Below, one piece after another: positions 24,496 to 32,852 of a DNA stretch of 42,343 nucleotides; the stretch's first letter is position 1, and each line of letters starts with the position of its first letter. A program made the position numbers and the translations under genes. The notes below the pieces were generated by a model, which worked only from the letters and a program-made list of their open reading frames with translations, ran no database searches and was not told the DNA's origin. Source of the DNA: Alphaproteobacteria bacterium (GTDB lineage Bacteria > Pseudomonadota > Alphaproteobacteria > Thalassobaculales > Thalassobaculaceae); contig JABMNR010000145.1 of assembly GCA_013203465.1 (NCBI GenBank), forward strand, positions 1-42,343, written 5' to 3'.

Positions 24496-25385
24496 CGGCC
24501 GGCACCGACGCGCCCGATATCATCTGCCTGGACCCGGCGAACGCGATCCTGGGCGAGGGACCGGTCTGGGATGCGGCGGAGAACGCGCTCTGGTGGGTCG
24601 ACATCAAACGCCCGGAATTGCGGCGTTACGATGCGACAACAGGCGCGGTCGAAACCTGGCGGGCACCCGAGCGGATCGGCTGCGTCATACCCACACGAAC
24701 GCCACGGCGGTTCATCGCCGGGCTGAAATCAGGCCTCGCCGTCGTCAAGCCGGCCGAGGATGGCGCTCTGTCCGTCGACTATGTCGCCCGGCCGGATGCC
24801 GAACACCCGACCAACCGGTTCAATGACGGCAAGGCTGATCCGGCCGGCCGGCTCTGGGTTGGTGGCATGGACGACGAGGAGCGCGATGCCACCGGCTACC
24901 TCTATCGTGTGATGCCCGATCTGAGCTACGCCGCGATGGACGGTCCCTACGCCGTGACCAATGGCCCGGCGATCAGCGGCGACGGCCGCGTGCTGTATCA
25001 TACCGACACGCTTGGCCGGACGATCTGGCGGTTTGATCTAGGGTCAGACGGGGCCTTGGCCAACAAGAGCCGGTTTGTCGTGTTCGACGATCCGGGCTGG
25101 GGCCATCCCGATGGCTCGACCGTCGATGCGGCCGGGTTTCTGTGGGTCGCGCATTGGGGCGGCGGGCGCGTCACCCGTTTCACGCCTGATGGAACGCTCG
25201 ATCGGGTCATCCCGGTTCCCGCCCGGCAGGTGACCTCCTGTGTGTTCGGTGGACCGGACCTGCGGGATCTCTACATCACCTCCGCCGCTGTCGGCCTCCC
25301 GGACCCGGCCGATGGGATAGACGGTGCCTTGTTTCGCTGCCGCCCCGGCCCACAAGGCGTCCCGGTCGCGCGGTTCCTCGGCTGA
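24492..25385 (+). CDS. SMP-30/gluconolactonase family lactonase
   Basis: This is a 297-residue six-bladed beta-propeller hydrolase. The metal set of the family is visible: E22 in LGEGPVW, N111 in NRFNDGK, N157 in TNGPAIS and D207 in HPDGSTVD. These match the positions used for Ca/Zn binding in SMP-30 lactonases. The GTG at 24492 overlaps the SDR stop, so the two are coupled. It is expected to hydrolyse the lactone made by the preceding dehydrogenase. It is the last gene before the paa cluster. Confidence 0.9.
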   Translation: MTAGTDAPDIICLDPANAILGEGPVWDAAENALWWVDIKRPELRRYDATTGAVETWRAPERIGCVIPTRTPRRFIAGLKSGLAVVKPAEDGALSVDYVARPDAEHPTNRFNDGKADPAGRLWVGGMDDEERDATGYLYRVMPDLSYAAMDGPYAVTNGPAISGDGRVLYHTDTLGRTIWRFDLGSDGALANKSRFVVFDDPGWGHPDGSTVDAAGFLWVAHWGGGRVTRFTPDGTLDRVIPVPARQVTSCVFGGPDLRDLYITSAAVGLPDPADGIDGALFRCRPGPQGVPVARFLG

Positions 25386-25559
25386 CGGCCTCCGGGTCCA
25401 TTGTTCCGCGCGCTACTCGGTGGCATCGGAGGAAGAGCCGAGTATGGTCAACGCCCGCATCGCGCGATAACACCAAAGCTCTTTTGAAGCCGGGTTTCGT
25501 CAGCTACGAATAACCAACGAGCCGGTCAACTTACGCTAACGGATTACGGAGAGGCGGGC
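25386..25559 (+). promoter_or_regulatory. 174-base region before the phenylacetate genes
   Basis: No gene is seen. TACTCGG (25414-25420) and CCGAGTA (25438-25444) form a perfect 7-bp inverted repeat with a 17-base loop, which could be an operator or a weak terminator for the upstream operon; no T-run follows. The last 60 bases are AT-richer and probably hold the paaG promoter, but I find no clear -35/-10 pair. The TAACATGTTA palindrome found upstream of paaA does not occur here. Confidence 0.4.
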
Positions 25560-26351
25560 ATGAGCGAGACCGTGCGGGTCGATGATCGTGGGCCGTGGGT
25601 GATGGTGACGTTGAACCGTCCCGACAGCTTGAACGCCTTCACCGGGGAGATGTTGTCGGCCTTGCGCTCGGCACTCGAAGCCGCCGGCGAACGGCCGGAA
25701 TGCCGGGCGGTCTTGTTGACCGGCGCGGGGCGCGGGTTCTGCGCCGGTCAGGATTTGAGCGAAGTCGATCTGTCGCCCGAGGCGGGCGCTCCGGATCTCG
25801 GCAGGACCCTTGAGACCCATTACAATCCCTTGATCCGGTTGATCCGCGGCATGGCGAAGCCGGTGGTCTGTGCCGTCAACGGCGTGGCAGCCGGTGCCGG
25901 GGCCAATCTGGCGCTGAGCTGCGATATCGTGCTGGCGGCGGACAGCGCGCGTTTCATCCAGGCGTTTTCCAAGATCGGCCTGATCCCCGACGCCGGTGGC
26001 AGTTGGGCCCTGGCCCGGCTGGTCGGCGAAGCGCGGGCCAAGGCGCTGGCCTTCACCGCCGAGCCCTTGGCCGCGTCCGTCGCCGCCGATTGGGGGTTGA
26101 TCTGGAAGGCGGTCGCCGACGACGCGTTGATGGCGGAGGCGGAAGCGCTTACCGCGCGACTGGCCGACGGGCCGACGGTCGGACTTGGCCTGACCAAGCA
26201 GGCGATCCAGGAAGCAACGATCAATGCCCTGGATGTACAGCTTGACCGCGAGGTGGACTATCAACGCCGCGCCGGCCGGACGCCGGATTTCCGGGAAGGG
26301 GTAAACGCCTTTCTGGAAAAGCGGGTGCCCACGTTCACCGGGCGGGCCTGA
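25560..26351 (+). CDS. paaG: Ring-1,2-epoxyphenylacetyl-CoA isomerase (PaaG-like enoyl-CoA hydratase family)
   Basis: This is a 263-residue crotonase-fold enzyme that in the phenylacetate pathway converts the ring epoxide to oxepin-CoA. The candidate catalytic Asp is D144 in KIGLIPDAGG, matching the IPDSGG region of PaaG. Oxyanion-hole segments are FCAGQDL (residues 60-66) and GVAAGAGANLAL. GGAGAGG lies about six bases upstream of the ATG. The cluster holds no other crotonase, so PaaG is a better fit than PaaF, which lacks the IPD motif at this place. It is followed two bases later by paaI. Confidence 0.9.
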   Translation: MSETVRVDDRGPWVMVTLNRPDSLNAFTGEMLSALRSALEAAGERPECRAVLLTGAGRGFCAGQDLSEVDLSPEAGAPDLGRTLETHYNPLIRLIRGMAKPVVCAVNGVAAGAGANLALSCDIVLAADSARFIQAFSKIGLIPDAGGSWALARLVGEARAKALAFTAEPLAASVAADWGLIWKAVADDALMAEAEALTARLADGPTVGLGLTKQAIQEATINALDVQLDREVDYQRRAGRTPDFREGVNAFLEKRVPTFTGRA

Positions 26352-26353
26352 GC

Positions 26354-26818
26354 ATGACGGTCGCCAATAGGCTGACCCCAGACGCCTTGGCCAAGGCCTG
26401 CGCCGAGGTCATGGGGGCCCAGGACAGCGCCTCGGCGCATCTGGGGGTGTCGCTCGATCACGTGGCCCCGGGCGAGGCTCGGACATCGATGACCATTGAA
26501 GCGCACCACACCAACGGTCACGGCATCTGCCACGGCGGGTTCATCTTCACCCTGGCCGACACCGCCTTCGCCTTCGCCTGCAACAGCTACAACAACCGGG
26601 TCGTCGCCCAGCAGGCTTCCATTACCTTTTTGGCGCCCGGCAAGCTCGGCGAGCGGATGATCGCGGAGGCGCGGGAGGTCGCCCGTGCCGGGCGAAACGG
26701 CATCTATGACGTCCGGGTGAGCAATCAGCACGGTGAGCGGATCGCCGAGTTCCGGGGACACTCCCGAACCATCGAGGGAACCCACCTTCCAACAACCAGC
26801 GACCGACAAAACGTCTGA
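26354..26818 (+). CDS. paaI: Phenylacetate-pathway hotdog thioesterase
   Basis: This is a 154-residue hotdog-fold acyl-CoA thioesterase. The signature HHTNGHGICHGGFIFTLAD (residues 51-69) has the expected Asp-containing helix (D69). In the pathway it rescues CoA from dead-end CoA esters formed after ring epoxidation. The length and motif fit PaaI closely. It lies between paaG and paaK with a 2-base gap upstream. Confidence 0.92.
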   Translation: MTVANRLTPDALAKACAEVMGAQDSASAHLGVSLDHVAPGEARTSMTIEAHHTNGHGICHGGFIFTLADTAFAFACNSYNNRVVAQQASITFLAPGKLGERMIAEAREVARAGRNGIYDVRVSNQHGERIAEFRGHSRTIEGTHLPTTSDRQNV

Positions 26819-26842
26819 CGGCCCGGGATCGAGGAGGCAGGA

Positions 26843-28153
26843 ATGAGAGATTTGGCGCCACATCGACGCGATCTCGACCCGATCGAAATCGCCTCCCGCG
26901 ACGCGATCGAGGCGCTGCAGCTGGAGCGGCTCAGGTGGTCGTTGAACCACGCCTACACCAACGTCCCGCATTACCGGTCGGCGTTCGACGCGGCGGGGGT
27001 GCATCCCGACGATCTGAAGGCCCTGACTGACCTGGCGACATTTCCGTTCACCACCAAGCAGGACTTGCGGGAGAACTATCCCTTTGGCATGTTCGCGGTG
27101 CCGCGCGAGCGCATCGTGCGCGTGCATGCCTCCTCCGGCACCACCGGCAAGCCGACGGTGGTCGGCTACACTCAGCGCGATATCGAGACCTGGGCCGAGG
27201 TGGTGGCGCGCTCGATGCGGGCGTCGGGCACCCGGCCGGGCGACATGGTGCATATCGCGTATGGCTACGGGTTGTTCACCGGCGGGCTCGGCGCGCATTA
27301 CGGCGCCGAACGGCTGGGTTGCACGGTGATCCCAATCTCTGGCGGCATGACCGCGCGCCAGGTCACGCTGATCGAGGATTTCCGTCCGTCCACGATCATG
27401 GTGACGCCGTCCTACATGCTGTCGATCCTCGACGAATACCGCGCCCAGGGCCTCGATCCGCGCGTCAGTCCGCTAGAGGTCGGCATCTTCGGCGCCGAGC
27501 CTTGGACCAACGCGATGCGGGCCGAGGTCGAGGAGGCGTTCGACATGCACGCGGTCGATATCTACGGGTTGTCGGAGGTCATCGGTCCCGGCGTCGCCAA
27601 TGAGTGCGTCGAGACCAAGGATGGGCTGCACATCTGGGAGGATCATTTCTATCCCGAGGTGGTCGATCCGGAGACCGGCGCGCCGGTCGCCGAGGGCGAG
27701 CGGGGCGAACTGGTGTTCACCTCGCTGACCAAGGAAGCGTTCCCGATCGTCCGCTACCGGACGCGGGACCTGACCCGGCTGCTGCCCGGCACGGCACGCA
27801 GCATGCGGCGCATGGAAAAGGTCACCGGGCGCTCGGACGACATGATCATTCTGCGCGGCGTGAACGTGTTCCCGACGCAGATCGAGGAGATGCTGCTCGG
27901 CGTTTCGGAGTTGAGCCCGCATTTTCAGATCGAGCTGGTCCGGCGCGGCCGCATGGACGCGATGATCGTGCATGTCGAGGCGGCCGAGGGGGTTGATCTC
28001 GATCAGGCGCGAACGGTGGGAGCCGGGGCACTGGCGGGCCGCATCAAGAACATCATCGGGGTGTCGGCGCAGGTATCGGTCAATCCCGCCGGCGGGGTGG
28101 CGCGCAGTCAGGGCAAGGCGGTGCGGGTGGTTGATAACCGAACGAAAGCCTAG
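26843..28153 (+). CDS. paaK: Phenylacetate-CoA ligase
   Basis: This is a 436-residue AMP-forming ligase that activates phenylacetate to phenylacetyl-CoA, the entry step. It shows the P-loop SSGTTGKP (residues 97-104), the YGLSEV motif, and the C-terminal GVNVFPTQIEEM segment typical of PaaK. It has the RTRDLTRL adenylate-binding segment. The start ATG follows GAGGAGG by eight bases. The paaX gene begins four bases after its stop, so ligase and regulator are probably co-transcribed. Confidence 0.95.
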   Translation: MRDLAPHRRDLDPIEIASRDAIEALQLERLRWSLNHAYTNVPHYRSAFDAAGVHPDDLKALTDLATFPFTTKQDLRENYPFGMFAVPRERIVRVHASSGTTGKPTVVGYTQRDIETWAEVVARSMRASGTRPGDMVHIAYGYGLFTGGLGAHYGAERLGCTVIPISGGMTARQVTLIEDFRPSTIMVTPSYMLSILDEYRAQGLDPRVSPLEVGIFGAEPWTNAMRAEVEEAFDMHAVDIYGLSEVIGPGVANECVETKDGLHIWEDHFYPEVVDPETGAPVAEGERGELVFTSLTKEAFPIVRYRTRDLTRLLPGTARSMRRMEKVTGRSDDMIILRGVNVFPTQIEEMLLGVSELSPHFQIELVRRGRMDAMIVHVEAAEGVDLDQARTVGAGALAGRIKNIIGVSAQVSVNPAGGVARSQGKAVRVVDNRTKA

Positions 28154-28157
28154 GGGC

Positions 28158-29072
28158 GTGTCGAAACGCCTGTCTTCCGCCGGTAATGATGATGCCGAGC
28201 AGGTCTTGGAGCGGCTGGCCGACCGGCTGCACGCGGGGGACCGGCTGCGGGTGTGGTCGATCATCATCACCGTGTTCGGCGACGCGGTGGTGCCGCGCGG
28301 CGGCACGGTCGCCTTAACGGCGTTGCAGGCGATCACCGCGCGCCTGCGCATCGAGCCGGGAGCGGTTCGAGCGGCGATGTCGCGACTGGTCCGCGATGGC
28401 TGGATCACCCGCCGTAAGGTCGGCCGCCGCAGCTTTTACCAACTGACGCCCGAGAGCTTGGAAGAGGTGGTGGCGGCGTCCCGGCGGATCTACGCGCCGG
28501 AGGCCGCGTCGGAGGCCGCGCGCGTCACCCTTGCGGTGATTGAGAACGGCGCCAATGAGAGACGTGACCGCCAGCACGAGGCCCTGATGCGGGTGGGTTT
28601 CGCGCGGGTCGATGGCGGCACCTATGTGCGTGCTTGGGGAAAAGACGCCGTCCCGCCTGATCTCTCGACGGCCGACGCGTTGATCTTGGATACGGCGGTG
28701 CCCGGGGTGCCTATGTGGTTGCGCGACACGCTATCGCCGCCTGATACCGCGCGGGCCTACGAGGCCTTGATCGACGCGTACACTCCGCTGGACGAGGCCC
28801 TGGCCGCCGGTGCCGCGCTGTCGCCGCTCGATGCAATGGCGGCGCGGACCTTGCTGATCCATGATTGGCGCCGCACCCTGTTGCGCGACCATGATCTTCC
28901 GGCCGGGTTTCGGGCCGAGAACTGGCCGGGCGCTCGCGCCCGTCGGCTTGTGCGCGAACTTTACGAGCGGCTATGGCCGTTGAGCGAGCGCTGGTTGGAT
29001 GGTTGTGACGGCGGCGGGGACGGCCCGTTGCCACCGGCGAGCGCATCGGCGCGCACGCGCTTTGGCGCGTGA
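28158..29072 (+). CDS. paaX: Phenylacetate-responsive regulator of the PaaX family
   Basis: This is a 304-residue GntR-like repressor. The N-terminal winged helix (about residues 25-95) ends with the family hallmark SRLVRDGWITRRKVGRRSFYQLT. The central and C-terminal PaaX domains follow (YGF-like LMRVGFARVDGGTYVRAWG, and LLIHDWRRTLLRDHDLP). PaaX proteins bind phenylacetyl-CoA and repress paa genes. I chose the GTG at 28158, just after the paaK stop; the same frame is open upstream inside paaK, and the ribosome site is poor, so paaK-coupled translation is likely. The palindrome at 29082-29145 lies downstream of paaX, so this gene is upstream of its probable operator. Confidence 0.92.
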   Translation: MSKRLSSAGNDDAEQVLERLADRLHAGDRLRVWSIIITVFGDAVVPRGGTVALTALQAITARLRIEPGAVRAAMSRLVRDGWITRRKVGRRSFYQLTPESLEEVVAASRRIYAPEAASEAARVTLAVIENGANERRDRQHEALMRVGFARVDGGTYVRAWGKDAVPPDLSTADALILDTAVPGVPMWLRDTLSPPDTARAYEALIDAYTPLDEALAAGAALSPLDAMAARTLLIHDWRRTLLRDHDLPAGFRAENWPGARARRLVRELYERLWPLSERWLDGCDGGGDGPLPPASASARTRFGA

Positions 29073-29081
29073 CCGGGTGAA

Positions 29082-29145
29082 CCGCACTATAACATGTTAC
29101 CAAAATATCTGTGGAATGTATTTTTCGTAACATGTTATAGTGCGG
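29082..29145. promoter_or_regulatory. 64-bp hyphenated palindrome, candidate PaaX operator before paaA
   Basis: The perfect 19-bp arms CCGCACTATAACATGTTAC (29082-29100) and GTAACATGTTATAGTGCGG (29127-29145) flank a 26-base AT-rich spacer. Each arm contains the palindrome TAACATGTTA, 38 bases apart. The right arm holds TATAGT (29136-29141), a -10 candidate. No good -35 was found at the usual distance. The paaA ATG is 21 bases beyond. Its position beside paaX points to a regulator binding both halves, with looping or cooperative binding possible. Confidence 0.85.
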
Positions 29146-29166
29146 CGCTATGTGGAGGGCAGGCGA

Positions 29167-30159
29167 ATGTATGCGCAGGGCTTGATTGGCGCCGATGCGG
29201 CGACGACGGAGGACGCGGCGTTCCTTGAGCGCTTCCAGGCGCGGATCGACGCCGAGGAGAAGATCGAGCCGAACGACCCGATGCCGGCCGGCTACCGCAA
29301 GACGCTGATCCGCCAGATCGGCCAGCACGCTCATTCCGAAATCGTCGGCATGTTGCCGGAGGGTAACTGGATCACCCGGGCGCCGTCGCTGCGGCGCAAG
29401 GCGGCGCTGCTCGCCAAAGTGCAAGACGAAGGCGGGCACGGGCTCTATCTCTACGCCGCCGCCGAAACCCTGGGGGTGACGCGGGATCAGATGACCGAGG
29501 AGCTGTTGAGCGGCAAGGCCAAGTATTCCTCGATCTTCAACTACCCGACCCCGACCTGGGCCGATATCGGCGCGATCGGCTGGCTGGTCGACGGGGCCGC
29601 GATCATGAACCAGATTCCGCTATGCCGCTGCTCCTATGGCCCCTACGCCCGCGCCATGATCCGAGTGTGCAAGGAGGAGAGCTTTCACCAGCGCCAGGGT
29701 TACGAGATCATGATGACCTTGGCGCGGGGCGCTCCGGCGCAGAAGGACATGGCGCAGGACGCCTTGAATCGTTGGTGGTGGCCGTCGCTGGTGATGTTCG
29801 GCCCGCCGGATTCGGACAGCGTGCACGGCGATCAATCGATGGCTTGGAAGATCAAGCGCTTCACTAATGACGAGCTGCGCCGCAAATTCATCAACGCCAC
29901 GGTGCCGCAGGCCGAGTTCATCGACCTGACGGTCCCGGACCCCGATCTGAGGTGGAACGACGACACCCAGAGCTATGAGCATGGGCCGATCGACTGGGAT
30001 GAGTTCTGGCGGGTGGTGAAGGGCCATGGGCAGATGAACCGGGACCGTATCGCCGCCCGCCGCAAGGCTTGGGAGGATGGCGCCTGGGTTCGTGACGCCG
30101 CCGTCGCTCATGGCGAGAAGCGTCGTACCCGCCATACAGCCGCGCTCGCGGCGGAGTGA
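29167..30159 (+). CDS. paaA: 1,2-phenylacetyl-CoA epoxidase, catalytic subunit A
   Basis: This is a 330-residue di-iron oxygenase subunit that epoxidises the ring of phenylacetyl-CoA. Two iron-binding ExxH motifs are visible: E88-x-x-H91 (DEGGH) and E171-x-x-H174 (EESFH). The ATG at 29167 was chosen because GGAGGG lies seven bases upstream. An upstream GTG at 29140 is in frame but lies within the operator palindrome. It forms the catalytic heteromer with PaaC, with PaaB as bridging subunit and PaaE as reductase. It is about 20 residues longer than the E. coli protein at the C-terminus. Confidence 0.96.
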   Translation: MYAQGLIGADAATTEDAAFLERFQARIDAEEKIEPNDPMPAGYRKTLIRQIGQHAHSEIVGMLPEGNWITRAPSLRRKAALLAKVQDEGGHGLYLYAAAETLGVTRDQMTEELLSGKAKYSSIFNYPTPTWADIGAIGWLVDGAAIMNQIPLCRCSYGPYARAMIRVCKEESFHQRQGYEIMMTLARGAPAQKDMAQDALNRWWWPSLVMFGPPDSDSVHGDQSMAWKIKRFTNDELRRKFINATVPQAEFIDLTVPDPDLRWNDDTQSYEHGPIDWDEFWRVVKGHGQMNRDRIAARRKAWEDGAWVRDAAVAHGEKRRTRHTAALAAE

Positions 30160-30166
30160 GGAGGCG

Positions 30167-30448
30167 ATGACCGACGCACCGCTCTGGGAAGTGTTCATCC
30201 GGCCGCGCAATGGCCTCAGCCATGTCCATTGCGGCTCGGTTCACGCCGCCGATGAGGTGATGGCGATCCAGGCCGCTCGCGATGTTTACACCCGCCGGGG
30301 CGAGGGCAACTCGATCTGGGTGGTGCCGTCCGACGCCATCACGGCGTCGGATCCGGCCTTGAAGGAGCAGAACTTCGAGCCGGCGATGTCGAAGATTTAC
30401 CGACACCCGAGCTTCTACGAGATCCCCGAGGACGTGGGGCATATGTGA
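30167..30448 (+). CDS. paaB: 1,2-phenylacetyl-CoA epoxidase, subunit B
   Basis: This is a 93-residue protein whose start WEVFIRPRNGLSHVHCGSVHA is diagnostic of PaaB. It bridges the PaaAC heterodimers. The ATG at 30167 has GAGGAGG just before it, and the open frame further upstream lies within paaA. The stop forms a TGATG junction with paaC. The length matches the family (about 95). Confidence 0.95.
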   Translation: MTDAPLWEVFIRPRNGLSHVHCGSVHAADEVMAIQAARDVYTRRGEGNSIWVVPSDAITASDPALKEQNFEPAMSKIYRHPSFYEIPEDVGHM

Positions 30449-31206
30449 TGACCGATCAGCCTGCATTTCTGGAGTTGTTGCTCAGGCTTGGTGACGACTG
30501 TCTGGTCCTGGGGCACCGGCTCAGCGAATGGTGCGGCCACGCGCCGATGCTCGAAGAAGACCTGTCGATGCCGAACATGGCGCTCGACCTGATCGGCCAG
30601 GCGCGGTCGATCTACACCCGCGCCGGGGAGGTCGAAGGCAAGGGGCGGAGCGAGGACGACCTCGCCTATCTGCGCGCCGACCGCGAGTACCGCAATTTGC
30701 TGCTGGTGGAACGGCCGAACGGCGATTTCGCTCACACCATGCTGCGCCAGTTCTACTACGCCGCCTTCATGGAGCCTTACTGGCGCGAGGCGGTTGCCTC
30801 GTCGGATGCCGCCCTGGCCGGGATCGCCGGAAAGGCGGTCAAGGAGATCGGCTACCATGTGCGTCACGCGGGCGAGTGGGTCATCCGTCTTGGCGATGGC
30901 ACCGAGGAGAGCGCCCGTCGCATGGCGGTCGCCGTCGACGCCCTGCACCCCTACACCGGCGAGCTGTTCGCGGTGGACGGGGTGACCGACGCCATGGCGG
31001 CGGCGGGTGTGGCCCCCGATCCCAGCGCCCTGCGGCCCGAGTGGGACGCCACGATCGATACGATCTTCGCCGATGCCGGATTGCGGCGACCCGAGGTTGC
31101 GTATCCGCAACTCGGCGGCCGGCAGGGCTGTCATGGCGAGGAATTCGGGTTTCTGCTGGCGGAGTTGCAGTACATGCAGCGCGCCTATCCCGCGATGACG
31201 TGGTGA
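30448..31206 (+). CDS. paaC: 1,2-phenylacetyl-CoA epoxidase, structural subunit C
   Basis: This is a 252-residue ferritin-like structural subunit that pairs with PaaA and lacks the full iron site. Hallmarks are LRLGDDCLVLGHRLSEWCGHAPMLEED near the N-terminus and the segment DFAHTMLRQFYYAAFMEPYW. I selected the ATG at 30448, which overlaps the paaB stop by one base; a GTG one codon earlier is less likely. The last bases overlap the start of paaD (GTGA). Confidence 0.95.
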   Translation: MTDQPAFLELLLRLGDDCLVLGHRLSEWCGHAPMLEEDLSMPNMALDLIGQARSIYTRAGEVEGKGRSEDDLAYLRADREYRNLLLVERPNGDFAHTMLRQFYYAAFMEPYWREAVASSDAALAGIAGKAVKEIGYHVRHAGEWVIRLGDGTEESARRMAVAVDALHPYTGELFAVDGVTDAMAAAGVAPDPSALRPEWDATIDTIFADAGLRRPEVAYPQLGGRQGCHGEEFGFLLAELQYMQRAYPAMTW

Positions 31207-31715
31207 GCGGCGTGTTGGCGGCATCCTCGGACCTCAACCGCGATCAGAAGGCCGCTTGGCGCGCGGCGGCGTCAGTCGTGGATCCGGAGGTGCCCTGCGT
31301 GACCATCGCCGATCTCGGCATCCTGCGGTCGGTGACGGTGGCCGATGGTGTCGCGGTGGCCAAGCTCACGCCGACCTATTCCGGATGCCCGGCGGTGCTG
31401 GCGATCGAGATGGCGGTGCACGCCGCGCTGGCGGCGGCGGGGTTCACGCCACGGATCAAACGGGTGATGGCGCCGCCCTGGACGACCGATTGGATTACCG
31501 AGGAGGGCCGGGAGAAGCTGCGCGCCTATGGCATCGCTCCACCAGCGCGGGCGGCAACCTCGGTGCGGGCCTTGTTCGGGCACGACCGGGTCGCGTGTCC
31601 GCGCTGCGGCTCGGACAACACCGAACGGATTTCGGAATTCGGCTCGACGGCGTGCAAGGCGCTGTACCGCTGCGGTTCTTGTTTGGAGCCGTTCGACTAT
31701 TTCAAATGCCTGTGA
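31203..31715 (+). CDS. paaD: Phenylacetate pathway maturation protein PaaD
   Basis: This is a 170-residue protein with an N-terminal DUF59/MIP18-type domain (DPEVPCVTIADLGILRSV) and a C-terminal zinc-ribbon-like cluster with C132-x2-C135 and C157-x2-C160, plus C151 and C169. It is thought to help assemble the metal centre of the epoxidase complex. The GTG at 31203 overlaps the paaC stop by three bases and gives the expected length (E. coli 165). A second GTG at 31212 could also serve. The gap to paaE is seven or fewer bases. Confidence 0.92.
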   Translation: MSGVLAASSDLNRDQKAAWRAAASVVDPEVPCVTIADLGILRSVTVADGVAVAKLTPTYSGCPAVLAIEMAVHAALAAAGFTPRIKRVMAPPWTTDWITEEGREKLRAYGIAPPARAATSVRALFGHDRVACPRCGSDNTERISEFGSTACKALYRCGSCLEPFDYFKCL

Positions 31716-31722
31716 GGTCGTG

Positions 31723-32802
31723 GTGGCGGCGTCGTTTCATTCCCTGACCGTGAGCAAGATCGACCGCCAGACGCCGGATGCGGTGGCGGTTTCGTTCGAT
31801 CTGCCGCTGGATGCCGCGGAGGCGTTCGCGTTCCGGCCGGGTCAGTACGTCACCTTGCGGACGAAGATCGACGGGCGCGACGTCCGCCGCCCGTATTCGA
31901 TCTGCTCGGTGCCGGAGTCCGGGACGCTGACGGTCGGTGTGAAGCGGGTCGACGGCGGCGCGTTCTCGACCTTGGCGAATACCCGACTTGCCGTGGGTGA
32001 CCGCTTGGACGTGATGCCGCCGGACGGGCGGTTCGGCGTCAAGATCGGCGGCGTCCACGACTACCTGCTGATCGCCGCCGGCTCGGGCATCACCCCGATG
32101 ATGTCGATCGCCCGGACGGTGCTGGAGCGTGAGCCGGAAAGCCGGGTAACGCTGCTGTTCGGCAATCGCGACACCGGCTCGATCATGTTCCGCGACGCGT
32201 TGGACGATCTGAAGGATCGCTTTCTGGGGCGTCTGGCGGTGTTGCATTGCCTGAGCCGCGAGACCCACGCGGTCGAGCTGCTGAACGGCCGGATCGACGG
32301 CGCGCGGGTGCGGGATCTGGCGGCGCGCGGGATCATCGATCCGCTGGATGCCGACGCGATCTTTCTCTGCGGGCCGGGTGGGATGATCGACGACGTATCG
32401 GAAACCCTCCGCGCTCTGGGAGTCGTGGCGGCGGTGATCAGAACGGAACGCTTCACACCCGCCGATGACGCGCCGGCGGCGCCCGTCATCACCGAGGCGA
32501 CGCGGACGCTGACCCGCGAGGGGGTTGCGGTCGACGCGATCCTGGACGGCGTGCGGCGTCATTTCGTGATGAGTGATCCGCAAACCAGCGTTTTGGACGC
32601 GGCACGGGATGCCGGCATCGAGCTGCCGTTTTCCTGCGCCGGCGGCATGTGCTGCACCTGCCGTTGCCGGATCGTCGAGGGCGCGACGGAGATGGCGGTG
32701 AACTATTCGCTTGAGGCTTGGGAGATCGACGCCGGGTTCACCCTGGCCTGCCAGTCGCGGCCGACCAGCGAACGGCTTGTGCTCGATTTCGACGCGGTAT
32801 AA
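31723..32802 (+). CDS. paaE: 1,2-phenylacetyl-CoA epoxidase reductase subunit
   Basis: This is a 359-residue flavin and iron-sulfur reductase that passes electrons from NADPH to PaaAC. It has an FAD domain with RPYSICS, an NAD(P) domain with GSGITPMMS and CGPGGM, and a C-terminal plant-type 2Fe-2S domain with C305, C310, C313 and C343. I chose the GTG at 31723, five bases after GAGG; a GTG one codon earlier is equally possible. The length fits E. coli PaaE (356). It is the last recognisable paa gene in the window. Confidence 0.95.
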   Translation: MAASFHSLTVSKIDRQTPDAVAVSFDLPLDAAEAFAFRPGQYVTLRTKIDGRDVRRPYSICSVPESGTLTVGVKRVDGGAFSTLANTRLAVGDRLDVMPPDGRFGVKIGGVHDYLLIAAGSGITPMMSIARTVLEREPESRVTLLFGNRDTGSIMFRDALDDLKDRFLGRLAVLHCLSRETHAVELLNGRIDGARVRDLAARGIIDPLDADAIFLCGPGGMIDDVSETLRALGVVAAVIRTERFTPADDAPAAPVITEATRTLTREGVAVDAILDGVRRHFVMSDPQTSVLDAARDAGIELPFSCAGGMCCTCRCRIVEGATEMAVNYSLEAWEIDAGFTLACQSRPTSERLVLDFDAV

Positions 32803-32852
32803 CGCTAACCGTATCGCGACTATGCGATCGGGCACGCCGTGTTGAACCGTTC

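Noticed and set aside
29140-29166. Upstream GTG start for paaA
   Set aside because: In frame, but it lies inside the palindromic operator and lacks a ribosome site; the ATG at 29167 has GGAGGG at the right distance and fits family length.
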